DNA from: CAVPXC01 sp963709505
GTDB taxonomy: Bacteria > Chloroflexota > Anaerolineae > JAAEKA01
Direction of reading: 5' to 3'
DNA length: 64,000 nt
NCBI GenBank assembly: GCA_963709505.1
Contig: CAVPXC010000018.1
Span: 1 to 64,000, forward strand
Positions 28,494-37,298 of this stretch are shown piece by piece (position 1 is the stretch's first letter; each line of letters opens with the position of its first letter). The position numbers and the translations under genes are program-made. The notes beneath the pieces are model-generated. The model did no database searches and had not been told where the DNA came from. It worked only from the letters and a program-made list of their open reading frames with translations.

Positions 28494-29231
28494 ATGACCG
28501 CAATAAACGAAACCGACCAAGAACCCGTCCTTCACGTCCACGAGCTTCGCTTCAGCTATCCCGACGGCCGGGAGGCTCTGAGCGGCGTGACCATGCACGT
28601 TGATCCGGGCGAAAAAGTGGCCCTGGTCGGCCCCAACGGCGCGGGTAAGTCTACCTTGATGCTTCACTTCAACGGCATCCTCAAGCCGACCGCCGGCAGG
28701 ATTCGCGTCGATGGCATGGATGTCATCAAGGAAAATCTGGGCACGATCCGCGCACGGGTTGGCCTGGTGTTCCAGAACCCTGACGATCAACTTTTTTCCA
28801 CGACGGTCTACGAGGATGTGGCTTTTGGCCCTCTCCATATGGGCTATCCAGAGGCCGAGGTGCGCCGCCGCGTCCAGGGTGCCCTGGAAACCGTTGGTAT
28901 CGCAAGCTTCGCGCCGCGTATGCCGCATCACCTGAGCGTTGGCGAGCGCAAGCGGGTGGCCGTGGCCACCGTTCTGGCGATGGATCCTAGCATCCTCGTG
29001 TTGGACGAGCCGACGGCCGGCCTCGATCCACGCGGCCGGCGCAGCCTTATCAACCTGCTGCGTGACTTGGACGCCACGATGCTCGTAAGCACGCACGACA
29101 TGCAGTTGGTGGCCGAGCTGTTCGAGCGCACGATCGTGTTGGATGGTGGGATCGTCGTCGCGGATGGGCCTACGCGGGAGATCATGTCGGACGCGGTGTT
29201 TCTCGAGGCACATGGTTTGGAAGCACCCTAA
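28494..29231 (+). CDS. cbiO: ECF transporter ATPase CbiO
   Basis: 245 residues with Walker A GPNGAGKST, Q-loop in LVFQNPDDQLF, signature LSVGERKRVAVATVLA, Walker B LVLDEPTAGLDP and the switch histidine in VSTHD. The QNPDDQ motif is typical of cobalt/nickel ECF ATPases. The start codon directly follows a repeat array and no Shine-Dalgarno sequence is visible, so translation may depend on coupling or an unusual leader. Confidence 0.93.
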   Translation: MTAINETDQEPVLHVHELRFSYPDGREALSGVTMHVDPGEKVALVGPNGAGKSTLMLHFNGILKPTAGRIRVDGMDVIKENLGTIRARVGLVFQNPDDQLFSTTVYEDVAFGPLHMGYPEAEVRRRVQGALETVGIASFAPRMPHHLSVGERKRVAVATVLAMDPSILVLDEPTAGLDPRGRRSLINLLRDLDATMLVSTHDMQLVAELFERTIVLDGGIVVADGPTREIMSDAVFLEAHGLEAP

Positions 29232-29325
29232 CCCTTTCTGGGGGTTGTTTTTTGGCAACCGTTCACCCGTCATTCCTGCTCCCGAAGGGGAAAGGAATGA
29301 CGGGTGAACGGTTACGTCTTTTTTC
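29230..29325 (+). terminator. Two hairpins ending the cbi transcript
   Basis: AACCC-TTTCT-GGGGGTT followed by six T is a short intrinsic terminator right after cbiO. A second 21-bp perfect stem (arms 29257-29277 and 29293-29313, AACCGTTCACCCGTCATTCC type) is also followed by a T run. Confidence 0.8.
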
Positions 29326-29328
29326 TGC

Positions 29329-29357
29329 TTGCGTCGCTTTGGGGACTGTGCTAGAAT
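29329..29357 (+). promoter_or_regulatory. Promoter of the CYTH-CHAD pair
   Basis: TTGCGT (29329-29334) and TAGAAT (29352-29357) with a 17-base spacer give a predicted start near 29364, 62 bases before the GTG start codon. Confidence 0.6.
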
Positions 29358-29425
29358 CCGGTTGACGGCGCTGAGCGCGTACCGGCGCTTTCGCCGCATC
29401 TTCGGGCGCCTTTAGGGAGATCGCT

Positions 29426-30109
29426 GTGGAGATCGAAGCCAAATTCACAGTGCTTGACCTCCAAACCTTCAAACAGTTGGCGGAGGTGGATGAACTGGCC
29501 GGCCTGCGTCTGGGCAAAGCACGGGTCAAGCATGTGCGCGACTGTTATTTGGATACGGCCCAACGCGCCTTCTTGCTCGCCGGCTACACCTGCCGGCTCC
29601 GGACGGTTGGCGAGGCTCGTATTGTGACACTCAAGTCGTTCGCTGTTGCCACCGGCGCCTTGCATCAACGCCAGGAGTTGGAAGTTCAACTGCCGGCGGC
29701 GACACCGGGATCGGATGGCCAGCACGTCGACCTTTGGCCCGACAGTGAAGCGACCTCCTTTGCGCGGGGGGTGAGCGGTGGCCAGCCGCTTGGGCTGCTC
29801 GTCGAGCTGCGGCAGGAACGGCACGTTCGGTTGGCGACCCGGCTCGATGAGGACCAGGCAGTTGCCGAGGTGAGCATCGATCTGGTTCGCTTTGGTGACG
29901 ACGCCACCGTTCCAACCTACGAGCTCGAAGTAGAGCTCTTGCCAGGTGGACAGGTAGTCGATTTGGAACCCGTGATCGCGGAGCTGATCGAGCGATGGGC
30001 AGTGCTCCCCCAGGCGACTTCCAAGTTCGAGCGAGGCCTGGCTCTGTGCTGCCCGGAGCTGACATCGGCGCTGGCAGAGAACAGGACCCAGACGAGGAGC
30101 TCTGAATGA
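29426..30109 (+). CDS. CYTH-domain (triphosphate tunnel metalloenzyme) protein
   Basis: 227 residues beginning with MEIEAKFTV, the EXEXK motif that defines the CYTH fold. Charged strands such as CRLRTVGEARIVTLKS and TYELEVELL complete the tunnel. Family members hydrolyse inorganic triphosphate or act as adenylate cyclases. GTG start after TTAGGGAGA. The stop overlaps the start of a CHAD gene (ATGA), a pairing associated with polyphosphate metabolism. Confidence 0.88.
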   Translation: MEIEAKFTVLDLQTFKQLAEVDELAGLRLGKARVKHVRDCYLDTAQRAFLLAGYTCRLRTVGEARIVTLKSFAVATGALHQRQELEVQLPAATPGSDGQHVDLWPDSEATSFARGVSGGQPLGLLVELRQERHVRLATRLDEDQAVAEVSIDLVRFGDDATVPTYELEVELLPGGQVVDLEPVIAELIERWAVLPQATSKFERGLALCCPELTSALAENRTQTRSSE

Positions 30110-31155
30110 TCCAATATCTAGCCACTGGATCCCACCACTCGACGGAAGCTGCGACTGAGCCACTCACCAACGCGCCGCAAGACAGCAAGAAGCCCGTTGG
30201 AGCTGTTCGGGCCGGAATTGTGGCTCACGAACCGATGGCTGAGGCGGTGCGCAAGATTCTGCGCAGCCAGTATCAGGTAATGATCGGCAGCGAAGCGGGC
30301 AGTCGCAAGGGTAAGGACATCGATGCGGTGCACGATATGCGAGTTGCCACGCGTCGCATGCGGGCCGCTTTTCGTCTTTTCGGCTCTTACTTCCGGCCCG
30401 CGGCCATTGCCGGTTTTCAGAAGGATCTGCGCAGAATCGGCCGGGCTCTGGGTACAGTGCGCGACCTGGATGTTTTCAATCGAGAGGCGAAGGTTTACCT
30501 CGATACTTTGCCTGAGGATCGCAAGGATGGGCTCGAGCCGCTCTTCAGCCAGTGGGAAAGCGAGCGCCGGCAGGCCCGCAAGACGCTTATTGCATTTCTT
30601 GATAGCAAGCGCTATCGGCGCTTTGCCACTGACTTTTCGGTGTTCCTCACCACAGAAGGCGCGGGCGTGGCGCCTGTCCCACCGGGCTCGGTGACACGCC
30701 AACAAGTCCGTCACCTGCTAAGCAGCAGTCTCTGGCAGCTCTACGAAACGGTACGGGCCTACGAAGTGGTGATTCCCGGCGCTCCGCCGGCCACACATCA
30801 TGCTTTACGGATCGACTGCAAGTTCTTGCGTTACGGTCTGGAGTTCTTCGAGGAAGTGCTGGGCCCTGGCACGTCTGCGCTGATCGTCGATGTGATCGGG
30901 ATTCAGAACCATTTGGGCGACCTGCAGGATGCCGAGGTGGCCAGCCGGCTCTTGGCCGATTTCCTGGCGCAGTGGTACGACGGAGCTGCCAGTGATCCCA
31001 CCCAAGACATCGGCGCGGTCGACGGTGTCGTCGAATACCTGAACTACCGCCGGTTCGAAGCACGGCAGTTGATCGCCACATTCCCCGGCGCTTGGCCCCG
31101 CATCAATAGCCCGGAATTCAGGAGACGGTTGGCAGAGGCGCTGTTAGTGCTCTGA
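30106..31155 (+). CDS. CHAD-domain protein
   Basis: 349 residues with conserved CHAD histidines and arginines: AVHDMRVATRRMRAAFRLFG, GTVRDLDVF, HHALRIDCKFLRYGLEFF and NHLGDLQDA. CHAD domains bind polyphosphate. It is translationally coupled to the CYTH gene. The first 45 residues are a variable leader without family motifs, so an internal start is possible. Confidence 0.88.
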   Translation: MIQYLATGSHHSTEAATEPLTNAPQDSKKPVGAVRAGIVAHEPMAEAVRKILRSQYQVMIGSEAGSRKGKDIDAVHDMRVATRRMRAAFRLFGSYFRPAAIAGFQKDLRRIGRALGTVRDLDVFNREAKVYLDTLPEDRKDGLEPLFSQWESERRQARKTLIAFLDSKRYRRFATDFSVFLTTEGAGVAPVPPGSVTRQQVRHLLSSSLWQLYETVRAYEVVIPGAPPATHHALRIDCKFLRYGLEFFEEVLGPGTSALIVDVIGIQNHLGDLQDAEVASRLLADFLAQWYDGAASDPTQDIGAVDGVVEYLNYRRFEARQLIATFPGAWPRINSPEFRRRLAEALLVL

Positions 31156-31168
31156 TCACGAGCTTGAA

Positions 31169-31245
31169 AACCATTGCTCGGGCACGGTCGGAGACCGGCC
31201 CGAGCAATGGTTCTTGGTCGGAGACCGGCCCGAGCAACGATTTTT
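31169..31245. terminator. Hairpins between convergent genes
   Basis: AACCATTGCTCGGGC pairs with GCCCGAGCAATGGTT around GGTCGGAGACCG; a second partial copy with a T run follows. It separates the CHAD gene from the oppositely oriented anti-sigma gene. Confidence 0.75.
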
Positions 31246-31252
31246 CTGGGGG

Positions 31253-31510
31253 TCAGTTGTCCCCAAGGTCCATGACGATCATGCTAAGCAGCCCCTCATA
31301 TTCCTCTCGACAGTCGGGGCAGACCCGCAGGTGCCTGTGTATCAGGGGGTGATACGCCACGGTGTCTCTACCAGCAGCCTGCATCTCGGTGAACTCGTCA
31401 AGCAGCGCAAACACTTCGCTGCAGCCCAGCGCGCCCTCTTCGGTGCTAGCTGGCATTGCCAAAATTAGGACGATCAGGGGCGGGGTGTTTGTTGTTTGCG
31501 TGGCGTGCAT
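31253..31510 (-). CDS. Small zinc-finger anti-sigma-like protein
   Basis: 85 residues. HLRVCPDC is the H-x3-C-x2-C core of zinc-binding anti-sigma (ZAS) domains, preceded by the helix CSEVFALLDEFTEM. No membrane segment follows, so this would be a soluble anti-sigma factor. It lies 44 bp after the ECF sigma gene on the same strand. The start is uncertain because no strong ribosome-binding site is visible; the ATG at 31456 is an alternative. Confidence 0.7.
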   Translation of the reverse strand: MHATQTTNTPPLIVLILAMPASTEEGALGCSEVFALLDEFTEMQAAGRDTVAYHPLIHRHLRVCPDCREEYEGLLSMIVMDLGDN

Positions 31511-31554
31511 TGCGTTCGTCTCTTGGACATTGGATGTGTTCAGCCGCCTGGCTC

Positions 31555-32199
31555 TTACTTGCTAAACGAGTCAAGCAACTCGTCAACGTCATAGCCGCGT
31601 GCGGCCAGTCGTTCTCTGAGCCGTTTGCGTGCATCGTGCAGCAGTTTGTACAGGGCGTTTGGGTTGGTGTCCAACTGCTCTGCCACCACCTCAGGGGGAA
31701 CTCCCTGGATGGTCAAGGCGATCAGGGCTGCGCGCTGTCGCGGCGTGAGCTCCTCGTTGATCGCCGCCGCGACTGCCTGCAGAGCCTCCGATTGCACGGC
31801 TGAGGTGTCCGGCGAACCTGGGCCACTGCCCTGGATCAGAAAGGCCGGCGTGAACTCGGCGTCGCCCATCAGTGCATCCAAAGAAAAATCGCGCCAGCGG
31901 GCGCGACGTAGCTCGGCTAGCGCGGCATTGACTGCGATTTTACTGGCCCAGGTGGTGAACTTGCTGCGGCCGGCGAACTGGTTCAGGTTGGCGCGAATTG
32001 CAGCAACGCCTCCTGCACGAAGTCGTCAGCCATCGCCTCGATTTCCTGGTCCTCCAGCCCGTCCAGGTCGCTGCGGCTTCGGAGGTAGAAAAAGAGGCGC
32101 TGTTTCAGCCAGCGCCGCAGGTCGTCCAGGGCATCTGCACTCGATCTCCGGCGGCCCGGCCAGGTCGGCCAGCCATTGCTCGTTGCTTCGTCCGGTCAT
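31555..32199 (-). CDS. ECF-type RNA polymerase sigma factor, two apparent frameshifts
   Basis: The intact C-terminal frame contains region 4 (LTPRQRAALIALTIQGVPPE, VAEQLDTNPNALYKLLHDAR). Upstream, region 2 (DDFVQEALLQ, then NQFAGRSKFTTWASKIAVN) is found in neighbouring frames. One extra base near 32136 and one missing base near 31996 account for the breaks; with both corrected the protein begins MTGRSNEQWLADLAG at 32199 and has about 214 residues. It would direct transcription of an envelope- or stress-related regulon with the downstream anti-sigma gene. Confidence 0.8.
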
Positions 32200-32218
32200 C
32201 GTGGTCTAGCCCGCACAA

Positions 32219-32297
32219 GACTTCCGAGGTCTTCTGAGACCTCGGAAGTCGGGACAAATCTCGCGACCTCCGCGGTCTTCCGAGACCTCGGAGGTCT
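32219..32297. repeat. Repeat of GACTTCCGAGGTCTC-type words
   Basis: CTTCCGAGGTCTTCTGAGAC and CGAGACCTCGGAGGTC words alternate in both orientations and can form nested hairpins in the gap between the sigma and HtrA genes. Confidence 0.75.
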
Positions 32298-32314
32298 GTT
32301 CAAACGGAACTTGC

Positions 32315-34147
32315 TTACTCCGGCACCATCGTAACATCCAGCTCGTAGGGCGAGGTCGCGTCTTCGGGGACGGTGAAGGCTTGTTCGGCCACCGGCCGGT
32401 AGCCGTCGGCCAGCACGATCACCGGGTAGGTCTCACCCGGCATGACCAGTTCGGAAAGCTGGAACCAGCCGTCGGCATCGGTGATACCGGTTGAGAAAAC
32501 CTGGTCTTGATCCTGCGTGTCCGCCCATTCGTCGATGTCGGTGCCGGGGTAGAGGAAGATCACCACGGCCTCCTCGATCGGCCGGCTTTTGCGATTGGCG
32601 TCCACCACCGTGCCGGTCGCTATCACCCCTTCGTCGGCCGCCGGTGGGCCGCCGCCGCCGATGCTGAACTGGCCAGACTGCGCCAGCTCGCCGTCGACAT
32701 ACAGCTCCAACTCGTACTCGCCGTCGGGCAAGCCGTCGCCCGAGTTGATGTTGATCCAGTAGTTGCCGGCAGCGCCTGCGTTCCAGGCATCGGTCGTGTC
32801 CAGGCCATCCTCGCCGTCAATTGTCCAGACCTGGCGCACTTCCACCCCATCTTTCATGCCGCTGTAGTCGAAAAATGCGTAGATCTCCTCGGCGCCCGAT
32901 GCGAACTGAGTGCCTTCGTCGACCGGTTGGTCATTCTCTTCGCCGGAGGAGAACGTGAACGGCCCAATCTCGGGAGTCCCGATTGTTATCCCGGTCCCTT
33001 GGCCCAGAGCGAAGCTGCCACATGCCAACAGCACGTCGTCGAAGCGTAGTTCCAGTGTGTACAGGCCGTCGGGAAGGGTCGGGTCGTTGAAGACGTTGAC
33101 CCAATTACTACCACGCGATCCGGCGTCCCAATCGGACGCGTCCTCGAAGATCTGCTCGCCGTCCAAGTACCAGGTAAACTTGAACTCGTGGCCGTTCTTG
33201 AAGCGATCGAAATCGAAGACTGCATAGACGGTTTTCAGGCCGCTGTCGAAGCTCGTGCTCACGCCTTCGGGCTCGTCGTTGCGGTCGACCGACTCGGCGA
33301 ACACCAGGTTGTCGATGGTCGCGCCTTTCGGATGCTTGTCCACCGACCGGCAGGTCGAGGCCTGTACTGGCGCGCTGAGTTTGACCAAGGGCATCGCCAT
33401 ATTGATAGGGCGAATCAGGCTGATCTTGCCGGCGGCCTCGGAGTCAGACACACCCGCGGTTGGCACGCCGACCATCAGGCCCTGGTCGTTGACCGCCAGA
33501 CCGCCCGAGTTGCCATGGTTGACCTCGGCGTCGGTCTTGATCCACTCGAAGATGCCGTTGCGGTCCTCGTCCAGGAAGCCGGCGACCGTGCCTTCGGTGT
33601 AGGTGACCGTATCGCCGCCGATGCCGGGGAAGCCGATGACGTCCAACTCATCGCCGATATTGAGTGCGTCGGAGTCGGCCATGTCCATGGTGACCAATCC
33701 CAGCGTCTGAGGCAGCGGATCCGTGCTCTCCATGAAGGCAGTGACCTTCAACAGCGCCAGATCGAGCTCCGGGTCGGCCCGCACCACTTCCGCCTCGTAT
33801 TTCCAGGTCGGCAGACCCTTGAGGTTGGTGGGGTTGATGGCAACAAAGGCGACACCGTCTTTGTTGTAAAGCTCACCTTTATCGACGTCGCCGACGACGT
33901 GATAGTTTGTCAAAATGGTCCCATCTGCGCTCAGGATCGTCCCCGAGCCGGTGGAATAGCTATCCTCTTCGCCGTCGATAGGCACGGCTAAACGCACTGT
34001 AGCCAGCAGCGCCCGGCGCAGTTGGGGACGGCCGCCGCCTTGCGCCGCAACTGGTGTGTTCGTCGCTCCAATCAAGAAGGCGACGATGGCCAGGATAGCG
34101 AGTGAACTGGCCCATGGGATCAAGCGGCCTCGCAGATGTTTGTGCAT
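32315..34147 (-). CDS. Secreted HtrA/DegP-like trypsin-type serine protease
   Basis: About 610 residues. A signal peptide (SSLAILAIVAFLIGATNTPV) leads to a protease domain with the triad in NYHVVG (His), DLALLKV (Asp) and VNHGNSGG (Ser). Two similar beta-domains of about 110 residues follow (each with EDASDWDAGSRGSNWVNVF or DTTDAWNAGAAGNYWINI type sequence), then a C-terminal carboxypeptidase-regulatory-like fold (GWFQLSELVMPGETYPVIVL). There is no PDZ domain, unlike DegP. The ATG at 34147 overlaps the stop of the preceding gene. Confidence 0.87.
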   Translation of the reverse strand: MHKHLRGRLIPWASSLAILAIVAFLIGATNTPVAAQGGGRPQLRRALLATVRLAVPIDGEEDSYSTGSGTILSADGTILTNYHVVGDVDKGELYNKDGVAFVAINPTNLKGLPTWKYEAEVVRADPELDLALLKVTAFMESTDPLPQTLGLVTMDMADSDALNIGDELDVIGFPGIGGDTVTYTEGTVAGFLDEDRNGIFEWIKTDAEVNHGNSGGLAVNDQGLMVGVPTAGVSDSEAAGKISLIRPINMAMPLVKLSAPVQASTCRSVDKHPKGATIDNLVFAESVDRNDEPEGVSTSFDSGLKTVYAVFDFDRFKNGHEFKFTWYLDGEQIFEDASDWDAGSRGSNWVNVFNDPTLPDGLYTLELRFDDVLLACGSFALGQGTGITIGTPEIGPFTFSSGEENDQPVDEGTQFASGAEEIYAFFDYSGMKDGVEVRQVWTIDGEDGLDTTDAWNAGAAGNYWININSGDGLPDGEYELELYVDGELAQSGQFSIGGGGPPAADEGVIATGTVVDANRKSRPIEEAVVIFLYPGTDIDEWADTQDQDQVFSTGITDADGWFQLSELVMPGETYPVIVLADGYRPVAEQAFTVPEDATSPYELDVTMVPE

Positions 34148-34830
34148 CACGATCCTCCCTGGGACGCCTTGACGCCCGCGATGATCTTTTGGAGCTGTGG
34201 CTCAAATGCCTGCCACTGCTCGGCGCTGGCTTGGCCGGAGAGCACGGTCAGTTGATCGCCGTTGAGGGTCACGAAGTCGCTGCTTCGCACGATGATCGGC
34301 AGGCCGGGCTGGCCGAGGGCCGTGCCCGGCTCGGCCACGTAGGCGTAGTCGACGCGGATCGCCGGCTGGCCGGCTACGGTTAACGGCTGATCCGTCACCG
34401 GATCGCGATCCAGGGTTGCCAGGTTGCGGAATGTCGTTAGCGCGGTGGCGCGCTTGAGCGCCCAGGATGTAGCTGCATCTGCCAGCGGTGAGCCAGTGGG
34501 CAGGTTGCTCTTGGGCGCCGCGGTGTGAATGACCACCAGGCGGTCATTGAAGAGAGTGCGACCTGATTTCGGATCGCGCACCATCGGGTAATCGTCTTCG
34601 TCTTTATCCGTGACCCAGGTGGCAGGGTAGCTAAAAGTCACCGCGGGATCGCTGTACGTCGCCACGCGATTCTCGACGTAGAACTTAAGTCCCCAGCCGA
34701 GTCCCAGGGCAAGCGCTACCACCAAGAGCACCAGCAGGTTGGCTGCGCGTTCCGCTCCGGCTGTGGGCGGAGTGAGCAAGCGCAGGTCGATACGAGGCTG
34801 ATCCGTCGCAGCAGCTTGTGTTTGTTGCAT
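34147..34830 (-). CDS. Membrane-anchored extracytoplasmic protein of unknown function
   Basis: 227 residues. One membrane helix (NLLVLLVVALALGLGWGLKF, residues 31-50) anchors an outside domain with FSYPATWV near its start, a motif of PsbP-like proteins that handle hydrophobic ligands. It lies between prsW and the protease gene on one strand with 0-10 bp spacing, so it is probably part of that operon. Specific role unknown. Confidence 0.75.
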   Translation of the reverse strand: MQQTQAAATDQPRIDLRLLTPPTAGAERAANLLVLLVVALALGLGWGLKFYVENRVATYSDPAVTFSYPATWVTDKDEDDYPMVRDPKSGRTLFNDRLVVIHTAAPKSNLPTGSPLADAATSWALKRATALTTFRNLATLDRDPVTDQPLTVAGQPAIRVDYAYVAEPGTALGQPGLPIIVRSSDFVTLNGDQLTVLSGQASAEQWQAFEPQLQKIIAGVKASQGGS

Positions 34831-34839
34831 AGGGTCCTC

Positions 34840-35727
34840 TCACGCAGCGGCTTGCGATGGCGGTTTTTCGTGCATCCGTGCGATTGCCATCGTCTCGGCG
34901 TTGGCTCGCCGGATCAGGAAGAAGACGATTGCCAGGATGACGAAGGCAAAGACGCCGGCCAGGATCACGCCGTTGAGCGGCGTGAAGCTCAGCCCGCGTA
35001 GCGTGACCTGGTCTTCCAGGAAGTAGAACACGCCGTTCAGCACCGCGGCGAGAATGACACCCAGCGCCAGCCAGTAGCGTGGGGTGGTCTCGAACTTGGC
35101 CTGGCCGAGGAAGTAGCCGATGATGCCGGCAAAGCCGGCCTGGGCCAGCGCATTGATCGTGACCGTCATCGCGCCCACGCCGACATCTACACCGCCGTGC
35201 TGTATCACGTATTGGAAATTGAGCACGGTGGCGTATCCCAGACCAGCGGCGATGGCGTAGATCACGCCGTCGACCCGCTCGTCGAAATCTCGGCTGCGGT
35301 AGATCGAGTAGCGCACCGTGGCGTAGACTAGAAATTCCTGGACGAAGCCGATCACCAGGATGGAAGCCAGGAGCTGCACCCACCATGTGGTGTACATCCA
35401 ATCCTGCACCTGGAAGATGCGCTCGATCACCGGCTGCCCAATGGCTGCCGCGAGCAGGCCGCCCAGCACGAACACGCCTAAGATGTTCCCCTTCGGCTCG
35501 GGTGCCAACCGATCCTGAATATAGAAGAAGATCAGCCACAAGAGGGCTGGTACCAGCGCCATTACGAGGCCAAAGGCTACCAACTGCCAGCCCGTCAGCC
35601 CGGCTACGTACTGAGGTGCGAAATAGATCGCTAGCGCAACAAAGCCAGCCAAGGCCAGGATCAGCAGCAGGCTGCTGGTCCATAAACCATAGCGGTTGCG
35701 GGCGACGCGTTCCAGGTCTTGCTGCAT
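34840..35727 (-). CDS. PrsW-family intramembrane metalloprotease-like protein
   Basis: 295 residues with about eight membrane segments. DRLAPEPKGNILGVFVLGG and GFVQEFLVYATVRYSIYRS lie where PrsW has its EPxxx and EExxK elements; here the first glutamate of EE is glutamine. LGYATVLNFQYVIQHGG supplies a later conserved helix. PrsW cleaves membrane anti-sigma factors in Bacillus. Its company with ECF sigma and anti-sigma genes fits, but the anti-sigma here has no membrane segment. AAAGG precedes the ATG. Confidence 0.8.
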   Translation of the reverse strand: MQQDLERVARNRYGLWTSSLLLILALAGFVALAIYFAPQYVAGLTGWQLVAFGLVMALVPALLWLIFFYIQDRLAPEPKGNILGVFVLGGLLAAAIGQPVIERIFQVQDWMYTTWWVQLLASILVIGFVQEFLVYATVRYSIYRSRDFDERVDGVIYAIAAGLGYATVLNFQYVIQHGGVDVGVGAMTVTINALAQAGFAGIIGYFLGQAKFETTPRYWLALGVILAAVLNGVFYFLEDQVTLRGLSFTPLNGVILAGVFAFVILAIVFFLIRRANAETMAIARMHEKPPSQAAA

Positions 35728-35783
35728 TGCGGCGCGCCTTTCTTTTGAGGTTTTGACCCGACTGGCCCTACGACAAGAACTAC

Positions 35784-35949
35784 CTACGCTTCGGGTGTCG
35801 GGGCGTTGGGGCTGACGGTCTTGATCTTGCGGATGATCGTCGCACGCTGGCGCATGTCGGTAGTCTTCTCCAGCCTGGCACGCAGCTTATGTACCTTGTC
35901 GCGGCGATGCCGGCGACGTTTGATCTCGCGGATCGCGTTCAGAAGTCAT
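35784..35949 (-). CDS. Small very basic protein, one apparent frameshift
   Basis: ATG at 35949 follows GAAAGGA. After MTS the coding-like sequence continues in another frame as NAIREIKRRRHRRDKVHKLR, then LEKTTDMRQRATIIRKIKTV, to TAG at 35784. One extra base near 35940 would explain the break, giving about 54 residues. High lysine and arginine content suggests nucleic-acid or ribosome binding. No family recognised. Confidence 0.45.
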
Positions 35950-36084
35950 AGGTAGGTCCTTTCGTGATTTCTTGTTTGATGCGTATGCATCTGATGTGCC
36001 AGAGCGGAGGGGCGGGCAAGGCCGCGATCCACCCGACGCGGCTTAGTTTAGCTTAGTTGGCGCGTGCTGTCAATACGTTGATTG

Positions 36085-36133
36085 CAGGGTTGCAAGTGGC
36101 AGGTTGCAGGTGGCAGGTGGCAGGTGGCAGGTA
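36085..36133. repeat. Array of the word GGCAGGTTGCAGGT
   Basis: GGGTTGCAAGTGGCAGGTTG and a run of GTGGCAGGTGGCAGG copies, without a clear inverted arm. It lies downstream of the WYL regulator gene. Confidence 0.7.
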
Positions 36134-36176
36134 TGCTGGGCCGCAGGCTACGGAAAGTGAGAGGTAATTCGAGTTG

Positions 36177-37170
36177 CTACTGGCCGGTCCCGGCCGGTGC
36201 TTCGTTGTAGATGGCAATGATTTGCCGGGCGTAGTCGGCGAGGCTGGCACGCAGGGCCTGTGGTGCGAGCACCTCGACGCTGCTGCCGAGGCTCAACAGG
36301 CGGTCGCGCGCGGCTTCGAGCGACTCGAACGCCAGGTCCAAGGTGATCCAGCCTTTGGCATCGGCCGGACCGGCCTGCGCGATGCGCTCGCGCAAACGAT
36401 CGCCAAAGAGACGGGGCAGCTCGGGCAATAGCCGCGGAGAAATCCGTGCAGTCACGGCGAAATAGAAGCGGTTTCTTACCTGCTCGGCGCACCAGTCGTG
36501 CCAGAATGCGGCAAGATCGAAATCGCCAGGCCGTTCGAAGACCTCTTCGTCCTTCCGAGCGTCCAGCAGCCGGGAAACGCGCTGGACGCGCAGCGCCTCG
36601 CCTCGCCGATAGACCAGATACCAAATGCCTGCCTTAGCCACCAGGCCGTACGGCTCGACCCGCTGTTCCAGAGTAATGGCCAGCGGCCCAATTTGATATG
36701 AAATCCATAGCTGATGATCTTGCCAAACCGCTTCGTGGACGGTCTGCAGGAGCGGGACGGCCTCTTCGCCATGGTCCCATCCCACGGCATCCAGAAAGAA
36801 ACGCTGGCGGACGCGGCGTTCGTCCACGCGATGGTCGCCTGGCAACGCGGCAGCTATTTTCAGAAGTGCGGCGCGCGCTTCCTGTCTGACTCCCAGATCG
36901 GCCAGTGGCGCGGGGATATTGAGCATAAACAACGCCTGCACCTGGGAGTCCGACAGGCCGGTCAGGGTGGTGCGGTAGTGATCCACAAGAGCAAAGCCCC
37001 CCTCTCGCCCCGGCTCGCCATAGATCGGGATGCCGGCCATGCTGAGGGCCTCGATATCGCGATAGATCGTCCGCTCGGAGACTTCGAGCCTCCTTGGCCA
37101 GTTGGTGCGCGGGGAGTTTGCCGCGGGTCTGCAGGAGCATCAGGAGCGATAGGAGCCGGTCGGCACGCAT
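36177..37170 (-). CDS. WYL-domain transcriptional regulator (YafY-like), one apparent frameshift
   Basis: The ATG at 37170 opens a helix-turn-helix (MRADRLLSLLMLLQTRGKLP, AHQLAKE). One extra base near 37089 breaks the frame; without it the text continues LEVSERTIYRDIEALSMA into a 287-residue frame carrying the WYL domain (WISYQIGPLAITLEQRVEPY, GIWYLVYRRGEALRVQRVSR). WYL regulators respond to ligands or nucleotides. It is divergent from a GyrI-like gene across an operator-like inverted repeat. Confidence 0.85.
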
Positions 37171-37212
37171 GGTGTGGGTTCTCCGTTGGGCTGAACTACC
37201 CTGACACGAGAT

Positions 37213-37243
37213 GTCAAGATATGTATGATAGCATAGATTTGAC
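37213..37243. promoter_or_regulatory. Operator-like inverted repeat between the WYL and GyrI-like genes
   Basis: GTCAA at 37213 and TTGAC at 37239 are symmetric around 37228, with partly symmetric ATATGTATG/CATAGAT interior. Its central place in the 128-bp divergent region makes it a candidate binding site for the WYL regulator. Confidence 0.45.
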
Positions 37244-37298
37244 AATCAGGAGAACCGCGACACCCTTCGGGTCTATCCGATGGAAAGGAACCACGCAT

